64,000 bases of DNA from an uncultured Clostridia bacterium (GTDB lineage: Bacteria > Bacillota > Clostridia > Oscillospirales > Butyricicoccaceae): contig CALWAP010000003.1 in assembly GCA_944375715.1 (NCBI GenBank), forward strand, positions 1-64,000, written 5' to 3'. Under the pieces are notes generated by a model that was given only the letters and a program-made list of their open reading frames with translations, was not told the DNA's origin and ran no database searches. Made by a program: the position numbers and the translations under genes. Numbering within the stretch: position 1 is the first letter of the stretch; every line of letters starts with the position of its first letter. Of the stretch, positions 33,537 through 42,048 are shown piece by piece.

Positions 33537-35090
33537 ATGGGCCGTATGACGGAAAACGACTGCCGGGTTTTGCAGTCGATAGGCGACCGGGACAGGGCCA
33601 ATATACTTTATCTTTACCTTGTGAAGGGCATGCCCCAGAAGGATATTGCCGAGCAGGTCTTTGACAATTACGACGATTTTGCTTCCCAGACCATATCGGT
33701 GGTGACCCGCAGCTACGGTTTCCACGGGGGCACGGGCCGGGGCAGGTATTCTTCAATCCCTTCAGAGATAATACGGGATTTTGTCAGCCGCTATTCCCCC
33801 GAGGAATATGACGGCGGGCTGGACGAGGGCACCTTTGACGCTTTCATACGCTCATACACACGCCGCATCGAAGCCCAAAGGCGGCAGGAGGCCGAGAATA
33901 TGCAGGAGCAGCGCCGCAGGCAGGCGGAAATGCTCAGGCGCCGGGAGGAAGCCCGCCTGCGGGACGAGATGATAAGAAAGGGCCTGGAGGAGGACCGCAG
34001 GCAAAGGGAGATTGAAAGGCAAAGGCTGAAGCAGGAGGAAGAAAGGCAGCGGCTGGAAGAGCAGCGCCGCATGGCCGAAAACGAGCGCCGCAGGCAGGCG
34101 GCGATAGCCAAAGGCGAGCATTTAAGGCTGATGCAGGAGGCCATGGAAGACCTGGAAGCCCTTAGGTGCCATGACGCCATAGAAAATGCCGAAAGCTCCT
34201 GGGATATACAGCCCTTGGCGGGCAGCGCCTATATTTTGGCCTGCGCCTATGACATCATAGGCGAAAGCAGGCCGGCTGCCGAGTGGGCCCAAAAGGCTTT
34301 GGACAGCTGTAAAAGCGACGAGGACAAATACCATAAGCTGTGCGCCGTCTGCGTCAACAACAACGGCCAAAAAATATTGGATTGCGCCAGGGAGCTTTTA
34401 AAGTGCGAGGAGTTTTACCGCCTGGAGCAGCAGGGCCTTATATACCTTTTATCAAGCCTTTTTGCCAACATGTTCGAGCATAAAGGCGGCATCTTCATGA
34501 TAAACGAGCTTTTTGAAGACGACCTGCCCCTGGCCGAAGAAGCCGTAATAAGGCTTTTGGAAATGGGGGGCATCGATATGCTGGAAGACTTCGAGCAGAT
34601 GGAGTGCGCCCATGTGCTGACCGTGAGGGAAAAGTATGAACAGGCCCTTCAGATATACGGCGGGTTTACACAGGACAATGACCTTTACTGCCCCTTTTAC
34701 GACCTTTACGCCCATATGGGCAAGTGCTGTTACGAGCTGGGTGACAGAGCCTCGGCCCTGGCTTTCTGGCAGGATATGTACGCCGGGGAGTGCAGCCCCA
34801 GGCCCCTGGACGCTTTGGTCTTCAACAACTATCAGGACGACCTTTTGGAGATATATGACACGCCGAGAGTGCGTCAGGACCTGGAGCTGGCCGACGACTT
34901 TTTAAACGGCAGGATAAAGGGCAGCGGCTATTTCCCCCGCTATTGCGGAAGGATCTGGCATCAGGCAGTGGGCCTTGATGAGGGTTATGACTGCCAATGG
35001 TTCAAGGACGACCATGATAATTGGAAGTTTGAAAACTTTGAAAGCGGCGGGAGCATAAAAGGCTTTTTCGGAAACCTTTTCGGAAGATAG
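33537..35090 (+). CDS. Coiled-coil and TPR-like protein of unknown function
   Basis: 517 residues in three parts. Residues 1-75 resemble a helix-turn-helix or sigma-region-4-like segment (VKGMPQKDIAEQVFDNYDD). Residues 110-200 are an Arg/Glu/Gln-rich single helix or coiled coil. Residues 205-470 are helical repeats of TPR type (AYILACAYDIIGESRPAAEW, AHMGKCCYELGDRASALAFW). I recognise no family. It is cytoplasmic, with no membrane segment. GGAGG upstream of the ATG. A scaffold or regulatory role is a guess from architecture. Confidence 0.65.
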   Translation: MGRMTENDCRVLQSIGDRDRANILYLYLVKGMPQKDIAEQVFDNYDDFASQTISVVTRSYGFHGGTGRGRYSSIPSEIIRDFVSRYSPEEYDGGLDEGTFDAFIRSYTRRIEAQRRQEAENMQEQRRRQAEMLRRREEARLRDEMIRKGLEEDRRQREIERQRLKQEEERQRLEEQRRMAENERRRQAAIAKGEHLRLMQEAMEDLEALRCHDAIENAESSWDIQPLAGSAYILACAYDIIGESRPAAEWAQKALDSCKSDEDKYHKLCAVCVNNNGQKILDCARELLKCEEFYRLEQQGLIYLLSSLFANMFEHKGGIFMINELFEDDLPLAEEAVIRLLEMGGIDMLEDFEQMECAHVLTVREKYEQALQIYGGFTQDNDLYCPFYDLYAHMGKCCYELGDRASALAFWQDMYAGECSPRPLDALVFNNYQDDLLEIYDTPRVRQDLELADDFLNGRIKGSGYFPRYCGRIWHQAVGLDEGYDCQWFKDDHDNWKFENFESGGSIKGFFGNLFGR

Positions 35091-35123
35091 GGCTTTGAAG
35101 GGCCTTTGACAAATGATATAATT

Positions 35124-35157
35124 AAAAAGCCGCCCTTTAAAAGGGCGGCTTTTTATT
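35124..35157 (+). terminator. Terminator of the coiled-coil/TPR gene
   Basis: AAAAAGCCGCCCTTT pairs with AAAGGGCGGCTTTTT around a one-base loop region, T-run included. Confidence 0.9.
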
Positions 35158-35268
35158 AAGGCTCTGTCAGCCATATTTGTCAGATACCGAAACGGATATA
35201 AATAAACCCGCCTTGAAAATGACAGATATGGGAAACCGAACCGTTTCAAATTAAGGAGAGTCTTAACC

Positions 35269-35484
35269 ATGAAATATAAAAATATTTGCCCAAAATGCGG
35301 CGGAACGGATATTATAAGGGTTGAAGGCAAGGCCGGGGCATATGGCGCGGGAAACAATATTCAAGTCGGGTGGACAAACCTCTCCGCTGTTTTGGTGCAT
35401 AGATATGTGTGCTGTGACTGCGGATATACAGAGGAATGGATCGACAAGGAAGATATTCCCGCATTAAAGAAGAAATACAAATAA
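35269..35484 (+). CDS. Small zinc-ribbon protein
   Basis: 71 residues with two Cys pairs, CPKCGG at the N-terminus and CCDCGY near residue 48, forming one zinc ribbon, and an acidic/basic tail. Similar small proteins are common and uncharacterised. AAGGAG lies upstream of the ATG. The preceding 110 bases contain only partly mirrored short repeats (CCGAAACGG at 35188 and CCGTTTC at 35241). Confidence 0.7.
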   Translation: MKYKNICPKCGGTDIIRVEGKAGAYGAGNNIQVGWTNLSAVLVHRYVCCDCGYTEEWIDKEDIPALKKKYK

Positions 35485-35543
35485 AAGTTGCCTGTTTCTA
35501 TCGGCACACAGAGCTTTTACAAGGCAGAAAGGCGGTCGGAATT

Positions 35544-36290
35544 ATGGAAAACATACGGCTTTTTAAAGAAAAGGGGGCGGACATGGGCCTTGTATCCCTG
35601 GCCGAAAACACCCTTGAAATCCCGGCCTTACCCTATCCCGACACCCTCCCCGAGGGGCTTTTTGTCAAAGTCGGAAGTTACGGGATAACGCTGGAGGAAG
35701 GCGGCCGGGCTTTAAGGGGGGATTTTGTCCGGCTTCATTCCCGCACATACCCAAACCGCCTTAATTCCGAAAGCCTGATAAAGGCCTGCCGGGTCAGAAA
35801 TATCCAAAACCCCACGGCCATAGACGCCACGGCCGGCTTGGGCGAGGACGCCTTTTTGCTTGCGGCCTACGGCTTTAAGGTGACCCTTTTCGAGCAGGAC
35901 CCCGTCATATTCCTGCTTTTATACGACGCTTTAAAAAGGGGCCTTGCGGTCCCCTTTTTAAAAGACATTATTTCGCGCATGGAGCTTTTTAACAAGGACA
36001 GCATAAAGGCCCTGCCGCACCTTAACTTTTCCCCCGATGTGGTGTTTTTAGACCCCATGTTCCCCGAAAGGAAGAAAAGCGGGCTTATCAAAAAGAAGTT
36101 CCAGCTTCTGCATTTCCTTGAAAAGCCGTGCGAAAATGAGCAGGAGCTTTTATCGGCGGCCCTTTGCTGCAGCCCCTCCAAAATAGTCGTCAAGCGGCCC
36201 TTGAAGGCGCCTTTTCTGGGAAATATGAAGCCGTCCTTTCAGATAAAGGGCAGCACCATAAGGTATGACTGCCTGATACCCAGGCCTTAG
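35544..36290 (+). CDS. Class I SAM-dependent methyltransferase, RsmJ-like
   Basis: The core motifs match RsmJ, the 16S rRNA m2G1516 methyltransferase of E. coli: DATAGLGEDAFLLAAYGF (SAM binding, near residue 95), TLFEQDP, VVFLDPMFPERKKSGLIKK (catalytic region near 175) and KIVVKRPLKAPFL. The start at 35544 (MENIRLFKEKG) is the first sensible one; its ribosome-binding site is weak. An N-terminal insert is shorter than in E. coli. In Bacillota such genes often occur alone. Its stop overlaps that of the convergent kinase gene. Confidence 0.8.
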   Translation: MENIRLFKEKGADMGLVSLAENTLEIPALPYPDTLPEGLFVKVGSYGITLEEGGRALRGDFVRLHSRTYPNRLNSESLIKACRVRNIQNPTAIDATAGLGEDAFLLAAYGFKVTLFEQDPVIFLLLYDALKRGLAVPFLKDIISRMELFNKDSIKALPHLNFSPDVVFLDPMFPERKKSGLIKKKFQLLHFLEKPCENEQELLSAALCCSPSKIVVKRPLKAPFLGNMKPSFQIKGSTIRYDCLIPRP

Positions 36291-37120
36291 TCCCCTATCA
36301 TCTTTATCAGCTTGCCCAGCTCGGTTTCGAACTTGGCGCCGTACCAATGGTCCTTTTCCGCTGCGGTGGCCCTTATGCACTCCATGGTGTAATCGGCCGC
36401 TATTTTAGCGCCCTCCATGGCTGTCCTGCCCCGCATAAGCGCGCCTGTGAAGGCCGAGGCGTATATGTCGCCCGTGCCGTGGCAGCTGCCGGGCAGAAAC
36501 TCGTGCTCATAATACGAATAGGCGCCATTCTCCCAGACGACCACGCCCGTCATGCCCTTGCGGTAGCTTACGCCCGTGAATATGACATTTTTGGCCCCCA
36601 GGGCGCAGAGCTTTCCTATTATATTTTCGATATATGCCCTGTCGTACTCCTCCTTATACTCAACGCCCGTCAAAAAGCAGGCCTCGGTCAGGTTGGGCAG
36701 CACATAATCGGCCTTGGCGCAAAGGGTCCTCATGGCCTTTACATAATCCATGTCAAAGGCGGGATAGAGCTTGCCGTTGTCGGCCATGGCGGGGTCGACT
36801 ATCTTGACGCACCCCTGGGACGCCACGTCGCTGAAAAGGCGGGAAACATACTCTATCTGCTTTTCGCTGCCCAGATAGCCCGTATATATGGCGTCAAACT
36901 TTATGCCCTCCTTGACAAAATGGTCGGTTATAGCGGGCATATCGTCGGTAAGGTCCCTGAAGGTGTAGCCCTCAAAGCCGTAGGTATGGGTCGAAAGCAC
37001 CGCCGAGGGCAGCACCGAGCATTCGACCCCGCAGGCCGAGATAATGGGCAGGGCCACCGTAAGCGAGCACTGACCGACGCAGGATATGTCCTGTACCGTG
37101 AGTATCCTTTTATATGACAT
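36287..37120 (-). CDS. pdxY: Pyridoxamine/pyridoxal kinase
   Basis: This salvage kinase makes pyridoxamine or pyridoxal 5'-phosphate. The 277-residue protein has VQDISCVGQCSLTVALP at the N-terminus, STHTYGFEGYTF, VDPAMADNG (phosphate/metal region), LPNLTEACFLTG and the anion-hole/catalytic GSCHGTGDIYASAFTGAL. The ATG at 37120 has AAAGGAG. It is transcribed away from a MocR-type regulator, and yggS lies beyond that, which supports a vitamin B6 role. Confidence 0.88.
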   Translation of the reverse strand: MSYKRILTVQDISCVGQCSLTVALPIISACGVECSVLPSAVLSTHTYGFEGYTFRDLTDDMPAITDHFVKEGIKFDAIYTGYLGSEKQIEYVSRLFSDVASQGCVKIVDPAMADNGKLYPAFDMDYVKAMRTLCAKADYVLPNLTEACFLTGVEYKEEYDRAYIENIIGKLCALGAKNVIFTGVSYRKGMTGVVVWENGAYSYYEHEFLPGSCHGTGDIYASAFTGALMRGRTAMEGAKIAADYTMECIRATAAEKDHWYGAKFETELGKLIKMIGD

Positions 37121-37213
37121 TGTGGTTTCTCCTTTACCTTTTGTGATGATGATAGTATAATCCATATGTGGTCTTATTAAAATAACCAAAAGAGGATAAT
37201 ATAATATAATCAA
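37121..37213. promoter_or_regulatory. Divergent control region of pdxY and the MocR gene
   Basis: A near-palindrome, TGGTCTTATT with AAAATAACCA (37169-37188), is centred between the two starts and overlaps the probable -35 of pdxY (its -10, TATACT on the minus strand, is at 37155-37160). Such a site is where a MocR regulator would bind. TATAAT repeats occur just before the MocR ATG. Confidence 0.5.
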
Positions 37214-38287
37214 ATGAAGCTTTATTACGAGATCTACCGGGACATAAAAAACAGGATACTCTCCTCGGAATACCCGCCGGGATACAGGCTCAGCTCCAAA
37301 AGGGTGACGGCGGGCAGGTACGGGTGCAGCGTCATCACGGTCCAGACGGCCTATGACATGCTGATGGACGAGGGGTACATCACATCCCGCGAACGCAGCG
37401 GGTATTTCGTCTGCCGCATAGACGCCCTTTACCGCGGGGAAGAAAGCTCCACACCCATTGAATATTTAAGCGAGGATATCCCATACGGGGAAAGCCGGGA
37501 TTTTGAGTATTCCCTGTGGTTCAAGACCATAAGGAAGGTCATCTCGGAGCGCAGGGAGCGCCTGTTTGTCAAATCCCCGGGCATGGGCTGCCCCGTTTTA
37601 AGGAATGTGCTGGCCGATTACCTGAGCCGCCACAGGGGCATGACGGTCCAGCCCAAAAACATAGTCATAGGCTCGGGGGCCGAGCAGCTTTACGAAACGG
37701 TGGTCAAGCTTTTGGGCCGCGGCAGGGTCTACGGCATAGAGGACCCCTCATATCCCATGATAGAAGCGGTCTATTCAAGCGCCGGGGCCAACATAAAAAG
37801 GCTCAAAATGGGCCCCGACGGCATAGAAAGCCGCGAACTTCAAAACAGCGCCATTGACGTGCTGCATGTCACGCCATACCGCAGCTTCCCCACCGACATA
37901 ACCACCTCGGTGCCCAAAAAGTACGAATACCTGCGCTGGGCCGGCGCCCAGAGGTATATTGTCGAGGACGACTTCAACAGCGAGTTCTATAAGCCGGGCC
38001 AGGCCGCCGAGACCCTCTATGCCCTGGACAAGCGGCAGCGGGTCATATACATAAACACCTTTTCAAAAAGCCTCTCCCCCTCCATGCGCATAGGGTACAT
38101 GATCCTGCCCCAAAGCCTTTTGGAAACATACCAAAGGGTTTTGGGCGACTTTTCCTGCTCGGTGCCCGTGCTGGACCAATATGTGCTGGCCGAGTATATC
38201 GAAAGCGGCAACTTTGTCAGGCATATAAACAGGGTCAGGCGCAAAAACGCCCAAAACGAAAAAAAGCCCCCTGAGGCCCGGATATAA
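37214..38287 (+). CDS. MocR-type GntR/aminotransferase regulator, C-terminally truncated
   Basis: The N-terminal GntR winged helix (residues 1-70: RDIKNRILSSEYPPGYRLSS, CSVITVQTAYDMLMDEGYI) is joined to a class I aminotransferase-like domain with GSGAEQLYETVVKLL, VEDDFNSEF and the PLP lysine in NTFSKSLSPSMRIGY near residue 287. Family members are usually about 450-480 residues. This one stops at 357, in a Lys/Pro-rich tail shortly after the RVRRK that normally leads into the small domain, so about 100 residues are missing. No continuation is visible in any frame downstream. PLP and DNA binding could survive, but full function is doubtful. Confidence 0.8.
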   Translation: MKLYYEIYRDIKNRILSSEYPPGYRLSSKRVTAGRYGCSVITVQTAYDMLMDEGYITSRERSGYFVCRIDALYRGEESSTPIEYLSEDIPYGESRDFEYSLWFKTIRKVISERRERLFVKSPGMGCPVLRNVLADYLSRHRGMTVQPKNIVIGSGAEQLYETVVKLLGRGRVYGIEDPSYPMIEAVYSSAGANIKRLKMGPDGIESRELQNSAIDVLHVTPYRSFPTDITTSVPKKYEYLRWAGAQRYIVEDDFNSEFYKPGQAAETLYALDKRQRVIYINTFSKSLSPSMRIGYMILPQSLLETYQRVLGDFSCSVPVLDQYVLAEYIESGNFVRHINRVRRKNAQNEKKPPEARI

Positions 38288-38305
38288 AAGAAGCGGCATG
38301 ACTGT

Positions 38306-38334
38306 TTGACAAAAAATGTTTGAGGGATTATCTT
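38306..38334 (+). promoter_or_regulatory. Promoter of yggS
   Basis: TTGACA (38306-38311), 17 bases, TATCTT (38329-38334), about 55 bases before the ATG. Confidence 0.65.
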
Positions 38335-38390
38335 AAAATCAGACGGTAGGCGTCGTTTTGGCCAAAACCGATAAGTGGGAGGGAGCATAT

Positions 38391-39113
38391 ATGGAAGTTA
38401 CAAAGGAACAAATGGCCGCTAACATAGAAAAGATAAGGCAGCGCATTGAGAAAGCCGCCCTTTCTTCCGGCAGGGACCCCAAAAACGTCAGGCTCTGCGC
38501 CGTGTGCAAGACCCGCACGGTGCAGGAGGTCATGGCCAGCGCCGGACTTGATATAGACCTTTTCGGCGAAAACCGCGAGCAGGAATTAAGGGAAAAGCTT
38601 TCAGCCGGGGCCTATCTTCAAAAGCCCTGCCATTTTATCGGCCATCTTCAGACCAACAAGGTAAACAAGGTCGTGGGAAAGGTGGCCATGATAGAAAGCG
38701 TCGGCAGCCTGCACCTTTTGGAAAAGATAGAGGAAGCGTCCCGCAGGCTGGATATCGTCCAGGATATCCTGCTGGAAATAAATATCGGCATGGAGGCAAG
38801 CAAAAGCGGCATTTCGCCCGCCGAGCTGTGGCCTTTGGCCGAAAGGGCCGAAAACAGCCCCCACCTGCGCCTGAGGGGCCTGATGGCAATCCCCCCCGCC
38901 GGGGCGCAGCCCGACGAGACCAGGGCCTTTTTCGCCCGCATGAGGGAGCTTTTTTTGAGCCTTGGGGAAAAAGGATACAAAAACGCCGACACCCTTTCCA
39001 TGGGCATGAGCGGCGACTTTGAGCTGGCCGTCATGGAGGGCGCCACCATAGTGCGCCTGGGCACGGCCATTTACGGGCCGAGGAATTACGGGCCGGCAGA
39101 GTCAAAACAGTGA
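38391..39113 (+). CDS. YggS family pyridoxal phosphate homeostasis protein
   Basis: YggS/PLPBP binds PLP on a TIM barrel and keeps B6 vitamers balanced. The PLP lysine is in LCAVCKTRT near residue 37. Other family blocks are FGENREQELREK, CHFIGHLQTNKVNKV, LLEINIGMEASKSG, LRGLMAIPP and the phosphate-binding SMGMSGDFELAVMEGATIVR near the end with RLGTAIYG. 240 residues, normal. GGGAGGG precedes the ATG. It sits two genes from the pyridoxamine kinase. Confidence 0.92.
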   Translation: MEVTKEQMAANIEKIRQRIEKAALSSGRDPKNVRLCAVCKTRTVQEVMASAGLDIDLFGENREQELREKLSAGAYLQKPCHFIGHLQTNKVNKVVGKVAMIESVGSLHLLEKIEEASRRLDIVQDILLEINIGMEASKSGISPAELWPLAERAENSPHLRLRGLMAIPPAGAQPDETRAFFARMRELFLSLGEKGYKNADTLSMGMSGDFELAVMEGATIVRLGTAIYGPRNYGPAESKQ

Positions 39114-39116
39114 TGT

Positions 39117-39146
39117 GAAAGGGCCTCTGGCCCTTTCTTTTTTTGC
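39117..39146 (+). terminator. Terminator of yggS
   Basis: AAAGGGCC and GGCCCTTT around TCT, then T-run. Confidence 0.88.
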
Positions 39147-39281
39147 CGCGGCATATAATTATCGCCGCCGGGCATATATCCATGGTATAATGTAACGGAG
39201 CAAACGGGCAGCAGGATACCGATTTTTTTATGTTTGCTCAAAGCCCTTATCGCAAAAATAATTTTAAGGAGGTCTTTTTCT

Positions 39282-40304
39282 ATGACAAGAAAGGAACGGT
39301 TTTCGGCATTCCTCAATAACAGGCCGATGGACCGTGTGCCCGTGGCCATTTTCCACCATTTCTGCAAACCCCAGGATTTCGGCAAGGGCGTCACCGACCG
39401 CGCCGCCTTTGAGCGCAATATCGAAGGCCACCGCCTGGCAAGGAAGGTCTTTGACCCCGATGTGGCCAAGGTCATGAACGACACCCTTATGCTTCTGCCT
39501 TTGGACTGTTCCTTTGCGGAAAAGGCCTCGGACCTGAGGAAGATAGAGCCTGTTTCAATGGATTCGGAGTTTGTAAGCCGCACCCGCGAGCTGACCAAAA
39601 GGGTCCGCGAGATCTACGGCGACACCGACGCCCCCTTATACGGCACCAGCTTTTCACCCTATACCGTGCTGCGCTTCAGCCTTTCGGGCAAGGGTATGCT
39701 GGGCAACGGCGGCGACGAGCACAGGTTCAAGCAGTATATGGCCGAGGACCCCGAAGCCGTTTCAGACGCCCTGGATATCCTGGGGCAGCGCATTATGGAG
39801 CTGAACCGCATGCTGATTTCCGAATGCGGGGTCGACGGCATTTACCTTGCGGTCAACAACCAGAACAGCATCGTCCCGCCAGAACTGCACCGCAAATACA
39901 TAGCCCCCCACGAAAAGGCGCTTATCGAGGACGCCAATAAGCTCAGCGGGATAAACCTGCTCCATATCTGCGGCGGGCCGCTGGCGGTTCCCAGCGGGCT
40001 TGAAACCTTTGCCGATTACCCCGTGGCGGCGGTTAATTGGGCCATTGAGGGCGAAAAGGTGCCGCTGGGCCGGGGCAAAAAGATTTTGGGCGGCAAGCCT
40101 GTTTTCGGCGGCTTCGAGCGCAGCGGCGTCCTGGACAAGGGTACGCGCGAGGAGGTCGAGGCCAGGGTCTTTAATATACTTGACGAAGCCGGACAGGTCG
40201 GCATTATGATGGGCGCCGACTGCACCGTCCCCACCGATATCGACGATAACCGCCTGGAATGGGTGCGCCAGGCCGTCATAAAATACGCCGAAAAAAGAGC
40301 TTAA
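39282..40304 (+). CDS. Uroporphyrinogen decarboxylase family protein
   Basis: 340 residues of the URO-D fold, but the metal motif HICGG near residue 226 with a later Cys in MMGADCTVP places it with the zinc-dependent methyltransferase-like branch (MtaA/MtbA type) rather than haem-synthesis HemE. The N-terminus (MTRKERFSAFLNNRPMDRVP) is the usual family start, with AAGGAGG upstream. No corrinoid protein or methyltransferase partner is next to it, so the substrate is unknown. An extended -10 (TGG-TATAAT) lies at 39182-39190. Confidence 0.85.
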   Translation: MTRKERFSAFLNNRPMDRVPVAIFHHFCKPQDFGKGVTDRAAFERNIEGHRLARKVFDPDVAKVMNDTLMLLPLDCSFAEKASDLRKIEPVSMDSEFVSRTRELTKRVREIYGDTDAPLYGTSFSPYTVLRFSLSGKGMLGNGGDEHRFKQYMAEDPEAVSDALDILGQRIMELNRMLISECGVDGIYLAVNNQNSIVPPELHRKYIAPHEKALIEDANKLSGINLLHICGGPLAVPSGLETFADYPVAAVNWAIEGEKVPLGRGKKILGGKPVFGGFERSGVLDKGTREEVEARVFNILDEAGQVGIMMGADCTVPTDIDDNRLEWVRQAVIKYAEKRA

Positions 40305-40319
40305 CGGTACAGATATCAT

Positions 40320-40349
40320 TAAAACCCCCCGCGAGTGCGGGGGGTTTTA
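40320..40349 (+). terminator. Terminator of the URO-D family gene
   Basis: AAACCCCCCGC and GCGGGGGGTTT around GAGT, then T-run. Confidence 0.9.
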
Positions 40350-40392
40350 TGCTGTTCACACATGGCTTTGCCGATTGCAAAAGGAGCATAAC

Positions 40393-40424
40393 AGCAAAAA
40401 AAAGACGGCCCAAAGGCCGTCTTT
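40393..40424 (-). terminator. Terminator of the initiator tRNA gene
   Basis: On the minus strand AAAGACGGCC and GGCCGTCTTT pair around TTTG, followed by eight T. Confidence 0.9.
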
Positions 40425-40429
40425 CAAAA

Positions 40430-40506
40430 TGGTTGCGGAGGCAGGATTTGAACCTGCGGCCTTCGGGTTATGAGCCCGACGAGCTACCGAACTGCTCCAC
40501 TCCGCG
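40430..40506 (-). tRNA. Initiator tRNA-Met (anticodon CAT)
   Basis: 77 bases with encoded CCA. Acceptor CGCGGAG/CTCCGCA has the unpaired C1-A72 that marks initiator tRNA. The anticodon stem carries three G:C pairs (GGG-CTCATAA-CCC), another initiator hallmark. T arm GGTTCAAATCC. Confidence 0.95.
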
Positions 40507-40524
40507 ATATCTGATTGCTAAATT

Positions 40525-40553
40525 ATAATACCACACCCATATGCCTTTGTCAA
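40525..40553 (-). promoter_or_regulatory. Promoter of the initiator tRNA
   Basis: On the minus strand TTGACA (40553-40548), a 17-base spacer ending GGGTGTGG, TATTAT (40530-40525). Nearly the same sequence as the promoter at 14-43. Confidence 0.85.
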
Positions 40554-40598
40554 TACCCTTTTGCAAATGATTTTCAATTTAATTCCAGAAAACTATAT

Positions 40599-40627
40599 AA
40601 AAAGGCCCCCTTTCGGGGGCCTTTTTA
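40599..40627 (-). terminator. Terminator of the 40.6-kb amidohydrolase
   Basis: AAAAAGGCCCCC and GGGGGCCTTTTT around TTTC, between the gene's stop and the tRNA promoter. Confidence 0.9.
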
Positions 40628-40639
40628 CTGAAACCTTGA

Positions 40640-41797
40640 TTAATGGTTGTAAACAACGCCGTCGATAATGGTGGTGCGGCAAAGGGTATAGTTGCAGAAG
40701 GGATCGCCGCTGAATATGGCGATATCGGCGTCCTTGCCGGCCTCCAGCGAACCCATGCGGTCTTCAAGGCCCAGGACCTTTGCGGGGTTGATGGTGACGG
40801 CCTTAAGGGCATACTCATAGCTCAGGCCATGGGCGATGGCTATGCCTATGTTTATGGGCAGGATCTTCGTGAAGGAAGACGTATCCTGGGTAAGGCAGAA
40901 GTTTACGCCGGCCTTTTCCAGAATGCCGGGGTTATCGAACGTAGCGTTCCATATCTCCATCTTGGCGGGCTGCATATCCAGCGGGCCGACGACGGCGGTG
41001 ACATTTTCCTTCTTGAGGAAGTCCTTTATCATATAGCCTTCGGTGCAGTGCTCTATGACGAAGTCGAGGTTGAACTCCTTGGCAATGCGGACGGCCGTGA
41101 CGATATCGTCATTGCGGTGGGCATGGATACGGCACTTCATCTCGCCCCTGACGACGGGCACCAGGGCCTCCAGCTTGAAATCGGGCTTGGGGGGTTCCTT
41201 GCCTTCCTTTTCGGCCTTGAGCTTGGCGTCGGAATATGCCTTGGCGTTAAAGAGGGCCTCCCTCAAAACGGCGGCGACGCCCATGCGGGTGTTGGGCAGC
41301 ACATGGCGGGAGCCGTAGACATTCTTGGGGTTCTCGCCGAAGGCCATCTTCATCATTTCGGTGCCGGGGATCACGATATCATATACCGTCTCGCCGGGCT
41401 TTGTCTTGAAGGCGATTCCGGTGCCGCCCAGGACATTGGCCGAACCGGGGCCTGTATAGCAGGTGGTGAAGCCGGCGTTCCTGGCGACCTCGATAGCCAT
41501 ATCCTTGGGATTAAGGCCGTCGATACCCCTTATCTGGCAGGTGTTGGGCGAGGACGTCTCGTTGCCGTCATGGATGACCGGCCTGGGCTGGGGCTCGGCA
41601 AAGGTCGAGATATGGGTATGGACATCTATAAGGCCCGGGGTGACCCAGCAGCCCTCGGCGCAGATGACCTCGGCGCCCTCGGGAATGGCCACATCGGCCC
41701 CGACGGCCGTTATCTTGCCGTTTTCGATAAGTATATTGCCCTTTTCAATAATGCCGTTTGTAACGGTAAGCAGCTTTCCGCCTTTAATGGCTATCAC
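40640..41797 (-). CDS. Amidohydrolase family protein (imidazolonepropionase/prolidase-like)
   Basis: 385-residue metal-dependent hydrolase. The first metal pair is in PGLIDVHTHIS near residue 60, further His are in CRIHAHRNDD and VIEHCTEGY, and the catalytic Asp is in CLTQDTSS. The C-terminus has the usual KVLGLEDRMGSLEAGKDADIA block. No N-terminal signal, so cytoplasmic. GTG start with AAGGAG. Facing three M20 peptidase genes, it may take part in use of dipeptides or acyl amino acids; this is inference from context. Confidence 0.87.
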   Translation of the reverse strand: MIAIKGGKLLTVTNGIIEKGNILIENGKITAVGADVAIPEGAEVICAEGCWVTPGLIDVHTHISTFAEPQPRPVIHDGNETSSPNTCQIRGIDGLNPKDMAIEVARNAGFTTCYTGPGSANVLGGTGIAFKTKPGETVYDIVIPGTEMMKMAFGENPKNVYGSRHVLPNTRMGVAAVLREALFNAKAYSDAKLKAEKEGKEPPKPDFKLEALVPVVRGEMKCRIHAHRNDDIVTAVRIAKEFNLDFVIEHCTEGYMIKDFLKKENVTAVVGPLDMQPAKMEIWNATFDNPGILEKAGVNFCLTQDTSSFTKILPINIGIAIAHGLSYEYALKAVTINPAKVLGLEDRMGSLEAGKDADIAIFSGDPFCNYTLCRTTIIDGVVYNH

Positions 41798-42004
41798 TTG
41801 AAATCAACTCCTTTTTAATTTATAAGGGGGTCCCCCTACTGCGTCAAATTATAGCAAACCGGAGCCGCTTTTGCAACTTTTTAAGGCGAAAGGCTGTGAT
41901 ATTGATAGGTTATCACCTGTTTTTTGTGGAAATTATATGAAAATTCTCTGTGAATTTTGTTTAAATAATCAGGCAAAAACTTCCCAAGCGGCACTGCGCT
42001 TTGG

Positions 42005-42010
42005 TATAAT
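42005..42010 (+). promoter_or_regulatory. Probable -10 of the M20D gene
   Basis: TATAAT preceded by TTGG, 39 bases before the ATG at 42049. No good -35 is seen. The rest of 41798-42048 is AT-rich and gene-free. Confidence 0.4.
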
Positions 42011-42048
42011 ATATATGTCATACCACAGTAAAAACGGAGGTTTTACGA

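Noticed and set aside
34081..34130. Possible repeat array or CRISPR from the repetitive GCCGCAGGCAGG-like coding region
   Set aside because: The repeats encode the Arg/Glu-rich helix of a real gene and lack regular spacers. No CRISPR array or cas gene is present in the window.
40643..41818. 391-codon frame antisense to the amidohydrolase
   Set aside because: Gly/Ala/His-rich shadow translation of a conserved enzyme; no ribosome-binding site.
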